From Symsagittifera roscoffensis (lineage: Eukaryota; Xenacoelomorpha; Acoela; Convolutidae): a DNA stretch of 64,000 nt. The first letter of the stretch is position 1. Every line of letters begins with the position of its first letter. A program made the position numbers and the translations under genes. Of the stretch, positions 1 to 11,478 are shown piece by piece. Location of the stretch: assembly GCF_963678635.1 (NCBI RefSeq), contig NC_087062.1:80603200-80667199 (forward strand), given 5' to 3'. The notes beneath the pieces are model-generated. The model worked only from the letters and a program-made list of their open reading frames with translations. It made no database searches and was not told the origin of the DNA.

Positions 1-169
1 CAACTAACTCGCATAAACCAGTATACACAAGATTTTTTGAGACTATGAGATATCAGAGTAAGATTAAGACTGGTAATAGGCTAAGAAGTTGCACGAATTC
101 ATCCGGCCGAAAAAAAGATAGCGTGAACCTTATCTGAAATTACTCTATTAGTACAGTCAATAGTACATA
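1..169 (+). repeat. 3' part of a ~380-bp LTR-like repeat
   Basis: Matches the right half of the LTR-like repeat seen complete at 3596-3970, 7661-8050, 19817-20194, 30694-31075 and 49821-50200. It ends at the shared GTACAGTCAATAGTACATA and is joined directly to Pao/BEL protease-like sequence. The left part lies outside the window. Confidence 0.7.
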
Positions 170-2682
170 GAATGGTTACTGCTTATAATCAAACTCATAG
201 TTGCCACAGGTTTCCACATTGCTGAATGTATAACAGTGTGTGACTCCACATCTAGTCACAACTGGATATCGTCTATAGTTGTGAACTGTCTCAATTTGTT
301 TGGCTGAGATTTGGATACAAGGAGTTATTACAAGGACGGCTCGAACAACAAACAGATTCAAAGAAATTATCTTGGAATAAATTTTATTTGTCAAGGATGA
401 AAGTGAGTTCGATACCAATACCATCAACATCATCCTTGTCTTATAGAACAAATATCCGTATCTTGCTTCAGTCAAATCAACTAAATGTGTATAGCTATGC
501 CGATGTAGACTTAAACAGTCTTGTGTGAGATCAATTCAAACACTTTGCCTGTTGTTGACCGCCTTGCAAAATGCTGGGTCTTGATTGAATCAGTTCCGAA
601 ATCTGGCGGTTTCCAGTCCACTTGTTTTAAGTGCAAAATTGATACCGCACTAGCTGGCCAATTGAAACGCTGATATGGAAAAAAATTAAACGGGCCCCAC
701 AAAAGGTCGATTGACGTTTTGCCGCAGACAAGAGGGCGGCTAAAAAACTTGATGCATGATGAATCGCATTACGCTGTAGGTATGCTCTGGGCCCAAGAAA
801 CTAACATTTTGCCAGAGGGTAAGTATTTGTCTGGGGCTCAATTAAAATTGGTTGAAAAACGTCTGGCTAGAGATCTTTACTTAAAAAATTAAAACTGAAA
901 CACTAAAGAAGACAATTTGAGTAATTGATGGAAGGTTCACATTCAACTTCATAAAATTTCAAAGCATAGCAGACGCTTTACCATCACATGGTGAGCACAA
1001 ATAAATCTGGTAATATGAGGCGTTATTTTAACGGAGCGTGTAAGTTCCACAGTACGTCGTTGAACAAATCGTTGCTAGATGGACAAACCTTGTGTTTGTG
1101 CTTGTCCGTTCTCGTCAACATCAATAGGCCATATCTATTGACATTGGAGGAAAGATCCTACAAGACGGAGTCCTAACAGAGGATCAACTTTTCTTTTTTT
1201 ATAAAGCGAGAGTAACCGCTGCGCCAATGCTATTGAACACCAGTACACCAGACACTTACATTGTGACAAACTTTGCAAACCATTCCTTGCAACGAACTGC
1301 AATGGATAATTAGGTAAATTTCCCAAATGCCACATCCGCAGCCCTTAAGAAGCTTTATATGGACAAGAAATTAGACTTCTTAAAAGATCGGGATGTTGTG
1401 TTCAAAACGAGTCAAGTGGTAACTACTTTGATACAGCTAGGTCATTTTAAACTAACCAAGATCATAAGGTACTTACCTGAAAGTTATACTAGCTTAGTCC
1501 CGCACAAAAACACTCTGCAAAAAAGCAATTAAAGATTTTTCAAATTGACGATATTATTCTTCGCATTTTCTTGTTCTGAAGTAGAACCAAATCGACGATA
1601 TGTTGGTCATAAACCGTGGTGTCAATTGTGAAGTTAAGTTTGCGATAACACACCGAAAGGTGATAAATTTTGTTTCTTCTGTTTTGACCCCATATGTTTT
1701 TTGCAGCGCATTATACCTCAGGAGTGCAAAACTGCTGAAGAAGTTTTGTGCGTTCACCACCATTAATAGGATGTTGAGAAACCTATTGATATCGATACAC
1801 ATTTTTTGCCTGGCACTCTCGTTTATCATCTATTGACAAAATTAGAAGAAAAGCGTAGTTACTTCTTGACACCAGTTGATTGTATCGAGCTACACATGTT
1901 CGGAGACAGACCAAAAGTGCTGCATTTTTTCTTCCTGCACGTGTGAAAAAAGTTTCATTCGTTATTGAGAAAATAAGATCTGCGATTAAGAAAGAGCTCT
2001 CCATCCCAAAGCTTGGCCTCTAGACATCAAGATATCCGCAAAATTGATACCATTTCTCAGTCAAACACGCTCATGTGGACTCAGAGCACCACCTTCGCAG
2101 CAAACAGGGTCGGAGAATTTCGGAAAAAAAGAAAGAAAGACAACACTGCCAGTACATGAACCAGAGAAATCTCAGTGGAAACTTTACAAACAAACAGGTG
2201 ATTTAACGAGCCAAGATTGTTGAAGAAAAAGAGAGTGGTTTCTCAAGCCAAGCGTAGAGTTACTTGAATATGCTGCCTGATTGGTCCTGCTTTTGATCTC
2301 AATGAGGAGTTATATCCAGCCTCTAATTGTAAAGTTTTTGTACAAAAACAGAAACAACACATTTTAGTTGCATGCGAACAATTCAGCTCTTTTTGGCAGT
2401 TCAATTAATGGTTACCTTTAGGTCCAAATATCGGCACTGCCACACTAAATTAAAATCATAACCAATACCGCTGAATTAGAAACCCACAAAAAATTTTCAT
2501 TGCTTTTCTCAAAAAAATTAGTTGAGGTCGAACATTTGCTCTTGTCCAGCAAAAAAAGCCGTCCAAAATTAGCTCAGTTTGCACGGTTTATTGATCATGC
2601 ATGCTTCATTTGTTCAGCAGGACAAACTCGCCGCCTAGCTATAACAGAACACCGAATAATCTTTGATGTCATAGTCTCGTAA
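170..2682 (+). pseudogene. Pao/BEL retrotransposon pol remnant, copy 1
   Basis: A decayed pol polyprotein on the + strand with many frameshifts and stops. In order: an aspartic-protease-like stretch near 236-300 (VCDSTSSHNWIS, the Pao-type D-S active-site region); a pre-RT segment near 750-890 (YAVGMLWAQETNILPEGKY, then LKLVEKRLARD); RT near 988-1510 (RRYFNGACKFHSTSLNKSLL; ANHSLQRTAMDN; FKTSQVVTTLIQLGHFKLTK); an RT/RNase H connection near 1660-1740 (KVINFVSSVLTPYVF); and an RNase H remnant near 1935-2170. Gag and integrase are not seen. The block from about 2460 to 2682 encodes an open stretch that recurs in copies 2 and 5 and that I cannot identify. Family assignment rests on the order and identity of Pao-type motifs; no part can be functional. 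Confidence 0.8.
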
Positions 2683-3209
2683 ATCAAATATGCATGCAAG
2701 GAGTGGTGAACAGACAACTGAGCACTCAAGCACTCGACTTCTCTAGTAATTTTATCTTTTTCGATCAATTAAACGTAAGAACTGGGGTGCATGCTTAGAA
2801 AACCCGCTCCCAAAAACGTCTGTTTGGCCTAATCATTCAATTATTTGCAACCTTGTGACTCTTTTGCAATAAATTTGGACACAAAAAGTTCTATCACAGA
2901 TGCTAGATTTTGCACAGGCTACAAAAAAAATAAATCTGGTTTAGCAAGAGAAGGATGGGTGAGAAAATTTGATATCACTTTTGTCTTTAGTTTTTCAGCA
3001 TCAACAAAAACTTTGCAATCCGTTACCTTGCAATGTCTCAAAATTTATCCTATTCTGGGGTTTATTTTGCGTCCTAGCATCATTCCCTCGCGTAGAGAAC
3101 CGGCTCTAATTTGCAAATAGGTACCTACAAACCTGCTGGTAAGCTCGCTACCCGTTGGCGCGACTGCTGTTGTCACTGATTTGATGCTTAGGCCAGTAGC
3201 GGAATTATG
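2683..3209. repeat. Unidentified repeat block X, copy 1
   Basis: A roughly 500-bp block found again at 6656-7183 and 15105-15632, with its right end alone at 19182-19341. It always lies immediately left of a T1 inverted-repeat element. An open stretch at 2845-3120 is partly kept in the copies, but I recognise no domain. It may be internal or terminal sequence of another TE. Confidence 0.55.
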
Positions 3210-3570
3210 GGGTGCCACACATCAAGCCAACAGGATATCAAGCCGAAAGGACATCATGCCGACAGAACATCACGCCGATTCGTAAAATACAACAGAATTA
3301 CTTTCATCGCCTCTTTCTTGTCATTAGTTTATGGCTTTCTTATTAGTTCTTATAGTTTTGCATTTCAAAAGCCGGGTGATTTTTTTTAACGGATGCTAAC
3401 ACTAAGTGTTTCATTGTCATGAATAACGCCCATTATGGTCTACACTGTTGACTAAAATTTTGATAAGCAATGTTTTACAGATTTAAGTAATTTGAGTAGC
3501 TTGTCAACTATTTTTTTCCGTTTTGCATTCTCTCCGGCTTGAAATCCCGTCGTCTTGTTGTCCTATACCC
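3210..3570 (+). mobile_element. T1 inverted-repeat element (MITE-like), copy 1
   Basis: A non-coding element with imperfect terminal inverted repeats of about 36 bp. The left end starts GGGTGCC and runs into four 16-bp tandem motifs of the form ACATCAAGCCGACAGG. The right end, read in reverse, starts GGGTATAGGACAACAAG with the same 16-bp periodicity. No transposase is encoded. No target duplication remains here. Two same-orientation copies with both ends (7184, 19342) and a reversed copy with a 9-bp TSD (35801-36213) define the family. Confidence 0.6.
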
Positions 3571-3595
3571 AAAAATTGGTTCAAATGGGTACTGC

Positions 3596-3970
3596 TGGAA
3601 CCAGTTCTAAACTAGCCTTTATAGACCAATTAAATTTCTGATGGAATATCACTATAAAAAAACTTATAACTAACCAATCATATTCAATCTCTAACATTTA
3701 GACTTATTTGTAAGTGCTGAAACTGCTTGTAGTTTCAGCACCAGAACAATTTGAATGAAACTTAGAACATAGTTGTTCTCCTTCTGGCAACTAACTCGCA
3801 TAAACCAGTATACACTAGATTTTTTGAGTTTAGGAGATATTAGAGTAAGATTAAGACTGGTATTAGACTAAGAAATTGGACGAATCTATCCGGCCGAAAA
3901 AAAGATAGCGTGACGAGCAGACGGCGTACCTAATCTGAAATTACTCTATGAGTACAGTCAATAGTACATA
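3596..3970 (+). repeat. LTR-like repeat, full copy
   Basis: About 375 bp from TGGGTACTGC to AGTACATA. It contains a TATA-like TATAAAA stretch, an ACCAATCA box and an internal hairpin GTGCTGAAACT...AGTTTCAGCAC near 3715-3745. In this copy it is fused directly to Pao/BEL protease sequence with no primer-binding site or gag, unlike the copies at 19817 and 49821. Confidence 0.7.
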
Positions 3971-5394
3971 GAATGGTTACTGCCCATAATCAAACTCAAA
4001 GTTGCCACAGATTTCCACAATGCTGAATGTTTAACAGTGTGTGACTCCGCATCTAGTCACAACTGGATATCGTCTATTGTTGTGAACTGCCTCAATTTGA
4101 GATTTGGATCTCACCGTGAATAGAGTTATTACATGGACGGCTCGAACAACAAACATATTCAAAGAAGTTATCTTCTGACTTCGACAGAATCGAAATAATT
4201 GCATTTGTCAAAGATGAAAGCGAGTTCGATACCGATACCGTCAACATCCTTGTCTTATAGAACATGTACCCCTATCTTGCTTCAATCAAATCAACTAAAT
4301 GTGTATAGCTACGCCGATGTAGACTTAAACAGTCGTGTGTGAGATCAGTTCAAACACTTTGCCTGTTGTTGTCCGCCTTGCAAAATGCTGGGTCTTGATT
4401 GACTCGTTTCCGAAATCTGGCGGTTTCCAGTCCGAGGAAATTTGTGCGTTCACCACCATTAATAGGATGTTGAGAAACCTATTGTTATCAATATATACTT
4501 TTTTGCCTGGCACTCTCGTTTATCATCTATTGACACAATTAGAAGAAAAGCGTAGTTACCTCACGACACCAGTTGAAAGTATCGAGCTACACGTGTTCGG
4601 AGGCAGCTCAAAAAGGCTGCAGTTTTTCTTCTTGCACGTGTGAAAAAAGTTTCATTCGTTATTGAGAAATTAAGATTTGCGATTAAGAAACCGCTCTCCA
4701 TCCCAAAGCTTGGCCTCTAGACATCAAGATATCCGCAAAATTGATACCATTCCTGAGTCAAACACGCTCCATTGGACCGATAGCACTATCTTTGCAGCAA
4801 ACAGGGTCGGAGAATTTCGGAAAAAAAGGAAGAAAGACAACACTGCCAGTACATGAACCAGAGAAACCTCAGTTGAAAATTTACAAACAGACAGGTGATT
4901 GAACGAGCCAATATTGTTGAAGAAAAAGCGAGTGGTTTCTCAAGCCAAGCGTAGAGTTACTTGAATATGTTGCCTGGTTGGTCCTGCAATTGATCTCACT
5001 GAGGAGTTATATCCAGCCTCTAATTGTAAAAGTTTTGTACAAAAACAGAAACAACACATTTTAGTTGCATGCGAAAAATTCAGCTCTTTTTGGGCAGTTC
5101 AATTAAGGGTTGCCTTTAGGTCCAAATATCGGCACTGCCACACTAAATTCAAATCATAACCAACACCGCTGAATTAAAAGCCCCCGAAACAAATTTTTAA
5201 TGCTTTTCTCAAAAAAATTAGTTGAGGCCGAATATTCGCTCTTGTTCAGCAAAACAAGCGGTCAACAAATAGCTCAGTTTGCACGGTTTATTGATCCTGC
5301 ATGCTTCATTTGTTCAGCAGGACAAACTCGCCGCCTAGCTATAACAGAACGTGTCACAGAACACCGAATAATCTTTGATGGCATAGTCTCGTAA
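3971..5394 (+). pseudogene. Pao/BEL pol remnant, copy 2 (RT deleted)
   Basis: Starts like copy 1 with the protease-like region, but sequence after the CTGGCGGTTTCCAGTCC motif near 4437 jumps straight to the GTGCGTTCACCACC segment that lies after RT in copies 1 and 5. The RT core is therefore missing. The RNase H remnant is clearest here: near 4772-4840 the frame reads WTDSTIFAANRVGEFRKK, the Pao-type segment with a catalytic Asp. The 3' open stretch 5200-5394 matches 2500-2682 and 13825-14019. Not functional. Confidence 0.75.
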
Positions 5395-6240
5395 ACTTTT
5401 TGCATGTGTTATTCATTATCATTATCAGCACCAGTTCTTAGATTATCCCTGAGCTGTAATTCATTTAGAGTTTTTGATTCTGAACCTTCGCTGATTGTTA
5501 AAATCTATCAATAAACACTGCAGTACATGTAGAAAAAGCAATGCCAAAACTATCACACTTATGATGTCAAAGCTTCCTTTTGAAAGGCTTAGTTAACGTC
5601 AGACACCCTTCACAAATGGTGTGGGTGGTTATTTCTGACCTCTTGACGTATCAATCATGTGTAGTTTTAAGAAGCTACGGTGCCCTATGTTTACAAGAGA
5701 GACCACGATGGCTATACATTTTGAGACAGTCTCATCTATACGCACGAATCAATGTGTTATGGAAATCGAAAGATTTGTTCCCGTAGCACTCCATTGGTGA
5801 TTTAGTGCAATAACACCACCATTTTGTGGGAGATGAGTAAAAACTCTTGAATTGCAATCAGTCATTGGACGCGCTAGCATCAGCGGAGCTGGGACAAAAG
5901 GTAATTAATATACATTGAGCCTTCCGGCAGCCTCTTAACTCGGTGGTTCACGGTAATGACTCGCTCAGTGTTGCAAGCCATTATTTTACGCAATAACTAG
6001 AAATAGAAATTTCACTCTCAAAGCTCTTTAAACAAGTCTTTGTCTCGTATAACAATCACTGAAAGCTTGCATTGTAACATCAGTAAAGTCAAGTCGCGAT
6101 GAACTCGAGGTGTTAATTACTTATCGCTTTTTGTTCAGCTGAAATAATATTAGCTGACCTTCTCTTTCTTTCCAGGAGCAAACCAGTGAGCACACCAGCT
6201 AACATCAGCTCACAATCATTAAAGAAGGACTGCCCCTAAG
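5395..6240. repeat. Unidentified repeat block Y, copy 1
   Basis: About 850 bp recurring at 14020-14645 with an internal length difference. It follows a Pao/BEL remnant and precedes a Ty1/copia RNase H scrap in both places, so it may be leader, LTR or other non-coding sequence of one of these elements. The short open stretch at 5580-5786 is kept in the other copy but has no recognisable domain. Confidence 0.4.
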
Positions 6241-6600
6241 CTGAGTCATCAGAGACAGCGTCTATGAAGGCTAAGCAAACAGGGCGAGGAGAATCCGGAA
6301 AGAGTAAGCTGGGTTGGTTCAAAGGGGGTTCTTTGTTACTTGAAGGACACCAACAGCCTCTAGCTGTGCTACGCCGAAGACGGTGATGTAAATTTCCATG
6401 AAGCCGCAGATGCTGACTTGGCTGGGGATGTGGTATTAGAAGGTCAACGACTGGCTACAGCTTTCTTTGGCTGCAGATAAGGGCAGCAATCAGTTGAAGT
6501 ATCATGAAGCTACCAACTGTGGTCATTTCTTCCAGTAAAGCTGAATATCAGGCAAAGTCGCCAGCGGTTCAGGAGTTTGTATAACAGGATCCTTGTTGCT
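6241..6600 (+). pseudogene. Ty1/copia RNase H fragment, copy 1
   Basis: A broken remnant of a copia-type RNase H on the + strand, colinear with the better copy at 14641-15060. Readable pieces include the region before the catalytic Asp (ENPE..SWVGSKG.LCYLKDT) and AADADLAGDV. It lacks about 45 bp kept in the other copy (the LLATVTQFSRL stretch) and carries frame breaks after GDV. Confidence 0.6.
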
Positions 6601-7183
6601 CTAACTTTGAATCTTAACAAAAGAAAGAGAAAGGAAGTGTTATGGTTTTCCCGAGATAAATCAAATATGCATGCAAGGAGTGGTGAACAGACAACTGAGC
6701 ACTCAAGCACTCGACTTCTCTAGTAATTTTATCTTTTTCGATCAATTAAACGTAAGAACTGGGGTGCATGCTTAGAAAACCCGCTCCTAAAATGTCTGTT
6801 TGGCCTAATGTTTCAAATATTTGCAACCTTGTGACTCTTTTACAATAAATTTGGACACAAAAAGTTCTATCACAGATGCTAGATTTTGAACAGGCTACAA
6901 AAAAAATAAATCTGGTTTAGCAAGAAAGAGATGGGCGAGAAAATCTGATATCACTTTTATCTTTAGTTTTTCAGCATCAGCAAAAACTTTGCAATCCGTT
7001 ACCTTGCAATGTCTCAAAATTTATCCTATTCTGGGGTTTATTTTGCGTCCTAGCATCATTCCCTCGCGTAGATAACCGGCTCTAATTTGCAAATAGGTAC
7101 CTACCACCTGCTGGTAAGCTCGCTACCCGTTAGCGCGACTGCTGTTGTCACTGATTTGATGCTTAGGCCAGTAGCGGAATTAT
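6601..7183. repeat. Copia tail plus repeat block X, copy 2
   Basis: A second copy of block X (from about 6656), colinear with 2683-3209 and ending just before another T1 element. The first ~55 bp continue the copia-derived sequence. No gene supported. Confidence 0.5.
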
Positions 7184-7644
7184 GGCGTGCCGCACATCAA
7201 GCCAACAGGATATCAAGCCGAAAGGACATCATGCCGACAGAACATCACGCTGATTCGTAAAATTAGGGACTTAAAGCCGAATAATTTCTCATGAAGTCAT
7301 GAAAATACGACAGAAATACTTTCATCACCTCTTGTCATTAGTTTATGGCTTTCTCATAAATTTCAAGCCTTCAATTGATGTTTAGGAAAGTTAAGAATAA
7401 AACACTGTTGAAAGTAATTTTCTTCTTATAGTTTCGCACTTCAAAAGCCGTGTGATTTTATAAACGGATGCTAACCCTAAATAATTCATTGTCATGAATA
7501 AAGACCATTATGGTCTACATTGATGACTAAAATTTTGAAAAGCATCGTTCTACAGATTTAAGTGATTTGAGGTGCTTGTCAATTATTAATTTCCGTTTTG
7601 CATTCTCTTCAAATTGAAATCCCGTCGTCTTGCTGTCCTATACC
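7184..7644 (+). mobile_element. T1 inverted-repeat element, copy 2
   Basis: Longer T1 copy (~460 bp) with an internal segment (GGACTTAAAGCCGAATAATTT...) that the 3210 copy lacks. Left end has the 16-bp motif array; right end ends GTCCTATACC. Same orientation and same neighbours (block X left, LTR right) as the 3210 and 19342 copies. Confidence 0.6.
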
Positions 7645-7660
7645 AAAAAATTGGTTCGAA

Positions 7661-8050
7661 TGGGTACTGCTGGAACCTGTTCTAAACTAGCCTTTGTAGA
7701 CCAATTAAATTTATGATGGAATATCACTAAAAAAACTTATAACTAACCAATCATATTCCATCTCTAACATTTACACTTATTTGTAAGCACTGAAACTGCT
7801 TGTAGTTTCAGCACCAGAACAATTTGAATAAAATTTAGAATACAATTGTTCTCCTTCTGGCAACTCACTCGCATAAACGAGTATACACTAGATTTTTTGA
7901 GACTAGGAGATATCAGAGTAAGATTAAGACTGGTATTAGACTAAGAACTAAGAAGTCGCACGAATCTATCCGGCCGAAAAAAAGATAGCGTGACAAGCAG
8001 ACGGTGTACCTTATCTGAAATTAATCTATGAGTACAGTCAATAGTACATA
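7661..8050 (+). repeat. LTR-like repeat, full copy
   Basis: From TGGGTACTGC to AGTACATA, with the TATA-like stretch, ACCAATCA box and the GTGCTGAAACT...AGTTTCAGCAC style hairpin. Joined directly to Pao/BEL protease-like sequence on its right. Confidence 0.7.
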
Positions 8051-9570
8051 GAATGGTTACTGCCTATAATCAAACTCATAGTTGCCACAGGTTTCCACAT
8101 TGCTGAATGTTTAACAGTGTGTGACTCCGCATCTAGTCACAACTGGATATCGTCTATAGTTGTGAACTGCCTCAATTTATTTGGTTGGGATTTGGATCTC
8201 ACCGTGAATAGAATTTTTACAAGGACGGCTCGAACAGCAAACAAATTCAAAGAAATTATCTTCTAACTTCGACAGAATCGAAATAATTGCATTTGTCAAG
8301 GATGAAAGCGAGTTCGATACGGTTACCGTCAGCATCCTTGTCTTATAGAACAAGTATCCCTATCTTGCTTCAATCAAATCAACTAAATGTGTATAGCTAC
8401 GCCGATGTAGACTTAAACAGTCTTGTGTGAGATCAGTTCAAACATTTGGCCTGTTAATGTCCGCCTTGCAAAATGCTGGGTCTTGATTGACTCAGTTCCG
8501 AAATCTGGCGGTTTCCAGTCCACTTGTTTTAAGTTCAAATTATATAAAACCGCATTAGCTGGCCAATTGAAACGCTGACATAGAAGAAAATTAAACGGGC
8601 CCCACAAAAGGTCGATTGACGTTTTGCCGCAGACAAGAGGGCGGCTAAAAAACTTGATGCACGATGAATCGCATTACGCTGTAGGTATGCTCTGGGCACA
8701 TGGAACTAAAATTTTGCCAGACAGTAAGTTTTTGTCTGGGGCTCAGTTAAAATTGATGGAAAAACTTCTGGCAACAGACCCTCACTTAAAAAATCAATAC
8801 TGAAACCCTGAAGAGGACAGTTTGAGTAATTGATAGAAGGTTCACGTTCATCTTCATTAAAGATTCCAAGCATAGCAGACGCTTTATCATCACATGTTGA
8901 ACACAAACAAATCTGGCGATTAGAGGCGTTTTTTTTAACGGAGCGTGTAAGTTCCACAGTACGTCGTTGAACAAATCGTTGCTAGCAGGACAAATTTTGT
9001 GTTTGTACTTGTCCGTTCTCGTCAACATCAATAGGCCATATCTGTTGACATTGAAGGAAAGATCCTACAAGACGGAGTCCTGACAGAGGATAAACGTTTC
9101 TTTTTTTTTAAGCGAGAGTAACCGCTGCGCCAATGCTATTGAACACCAGTACACCATACACATACATAGTGAAAAACTTTGCAAATCATGCCTTGCAACG
9201 AACTGCAATGGATAATGAGGCTAATTTTCCTGATGCCACATCCACAGCCCTTAAGAAGCCTTATATGGACAAGTAATTAGACTCCTTAAAAGATCAGGTT
9301 GTTGCGTTTAAAACGAGTCAAGGGGTAACTACTTTGATATAGCCAGGTCACTTTAAACTAGCCAAGATCATAAAGTACTTACCTGAAATGTATACTAGCT
9401 TAATCCCGCACAAAAACACTCCGCAAAAAGCAAATGAAGAGGTTTCGAATTGACAATATAATTCTTTGCATGTTCTTGTTCTGAAGTTGGACCAAATCGA
9501 CGATATGTTGGTCATAAGCCGTGGTGTTATTTGTGAAATTAAGATAGCGGTAACCTTCCGAAAGGTGATA
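8051..9570 (+). pseudogene. Pao/BEL pol remnant, copy 3
   Basis: Protease-like (CDSASSHNWIS near 8125), pre-RT and RT segments colinear with copy 1, including SLNKSLLAGQ-type RT sequence near 8960. It stops abruptly after AAAGGTGATA at 9570, where an LTR fragment begins. The sequence lost at this junction is the RT/RNase H connection and everything after it. Multiple stops and frameshifts. Confidence 0.75.
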
Positions 9571-9769
9571 ATTGTTCTCCTTCTGGCAACTAACTCGCAT
9601 AAACCAGTATACACTAGATTTTTTGAGACTAGGAGATATCAGAGTAAGATTAAGAGTGGTATTAGACTAAGAAGTTGCACGAATCTATCCGGCCGAAAAA
9701 AAGATAGCGTGACAAGCAGACGGTTTACCTTATCTGAAATTACTCTATGAGTACAGTCAATAGTACATA
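9571..9769 (+). repeat. Truncated LTR-like repeat
   Basis: The right half of the LTR-like repeat, starting at ATTGTTCTCCTTCTGG and ending at AGTACATA. It is joined on the left to the middle of Pao/BEL copy 3 and on the right to Pao/BEL copy 4. Confidence 0.65.
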
Positions 9770-11279
9770 GAATGGTTACTGCCTACAATCAAACTCATAG
9801 TTGCCACAGGTTTCCACATTGCTGAATGTTTAACAGTATGTGACTCCGCATCTAGTCACAACTGGATATCGTCTATAGTTGTGAACTGCCTCAATTTGTT
9901 TGGTTGAGATTTGGATCTCACCGTGAATAGAATTTTTACAAGGACGGCTCGAACAGCAAACAAATTCAAAGAAGTTATCTTCTAACTTCGACAGAATCGA
10001 ATTAATTGCATTTGTCAAGGATGAAAGCGAGTTCGATACGGTTACCGTCAACATCCTTGTCTTATAGAACAAGTATCCCTATCTTGCTTCAATCAAATCA
10101 ACTAAATGTGTATAGCTACGCCGATGTAGACTTAAACAGTCTTGTGTGAGATCAGTTCAAGCATTTGGTCTGTTAATGTCCGCCTTGCAAAATGCTGGGT
10201 CTTGATCGACTCAGTTCCGAAATCTGGCGGTTTCCAGTCCACTTGTTTTAAGTTCAAATTATATAAAACCGCATTAGCTGGCCAATTGAAACGCTGACAC
10301 GGAAGAAAATTAAACGGGCCCCACAAAAGATCGATTGACGTTTTGCCGCAGACAAGAGGGCGGCTAAAAAACTTGATGCACGATGAATCGCACAACGCTG
10401 TAGGTATGCTCTGGGCACAAGAAACTAAAATTTTGCCAGACAGTAAGTATTTGTCTGGGGCTCAGTTAAAATTGAGGGAAAAACGTCTGGCAAGAGATCC
10501 TCACTTAAAAAATCAAAACTGAAACATTAAAGAAGACAATTTGAGTAATTGATAGAAGGTTCACGTTCATCTTCAATAAAATTTCCAAGGATAGCAGACA
10601 TTTTACCATCACATGGTGAACACAAATAAATCTGGTGATATGAGGCGTTTTTTTAACGGAGAAGGTAAGTTCCACAGTGTGTCGTTGAACAAATCGTTGC
10701 TAGCAGGACAAACTTTGTGTTTGTACTTGTCCGTTCTCGTCAACATCAATAGGCCATATCTGCTGACATTGAAGGAAAGATCCTACAAGACGGAGTCCTG
10801 ACAGAGGATAAACTTTTCTTTTTTTATTAAGCGAGAGTAACCGCTGCGCCAATGCTATTGAACACCAGTACACCATACACATACATAGTGAAAAACTTTG
10901 CAAATCATGCCTTGCAACGAACTGAAATGGGTAATGAGGCTAATTTCCCTGATGCCACATCCACAGCCCTTAAGAAGCTTTTTATGGACAAGTAATTAGA
11001 ATCCTTAAAAAATCAGGTTGTTGCGTTTAAAACGAGTCAAGGGGTAACTACTTTGATATAGCCAGGTAACTTTAAACTAACCAAGATCATAAAATACTTA
11101 CCTGAAATGTATACTAGCATGAAAACACTCCGCAAAAAGCAAATAAAGATGTTTCGAATTGACAATATAATTCTTCGCATGTTCTTGTTCTGAAGTTGGA
11201 CCAAATTGACGATATGTTGGTCATAAGCCATGGTGTTATTTGTGAACTTAAGTTAGCGTTAACTTTCCGAAAGGTGATA
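9770..11279 (+). pseudogene. Pao/BEL pol remnant, copy 4
   Basis: Protease-like, pre-RT (YLSGAQLKLREKRLARDPHL) and RT segments (MRRFFNGEGKFHSVSLNKSL near 10640-10710) in the same order as copies 1, 3 and 5, ending at the same point as copy 3. The two units at 10613-10801 and 12322-12510 encode the same peptide, which shows how young the duplication is. Stops and frameshifts abolish function. Confidence 0.75.
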
Positions 11280-11478
11280 ATTGTTCTCCTTCTGGCAACT
11301 AACTCGCATAAACCAGTATACACTAGATTTTTTGAGACTAGGAGATATCAGAGTAAGATTAAGAGTGGTATTAGACTAAGAAGTTGCACGAATCTATGCG
11401 GCCGAAAAAAAGATAGCGTGACAAGCAGACGGTGTACCTTATCTGAAATTACTCTATGAGTACAGTCAATAGTACATA
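11280..11478 (+). repeat. Truncated LTR-like repeat (second tandem unit)
   Basis: Exact counterpart of 9571-9769 in the second 1709-bp unit. Confidence 0.65.

Noticed and set aside
176-702. Minus-strand ORFs (for example 176-475, 511-702 and the repeated DWKPPDFGT frames)
   Set aside because: They are antisense shadows of the Pao/BEL remnant on the + strand, where protease and RT motifs are readable.
3216-3280. CRISPR-like array in the T1 ends
   Set aside because: The 16-bp motifs are contiguous with no spacers and occur in a eukaryotic inverted-repeat element.
5580-5786. 68-codon ORF in block Y
   Set aside because: Kept in two copies only because the block is duplicated; no domain or start context.
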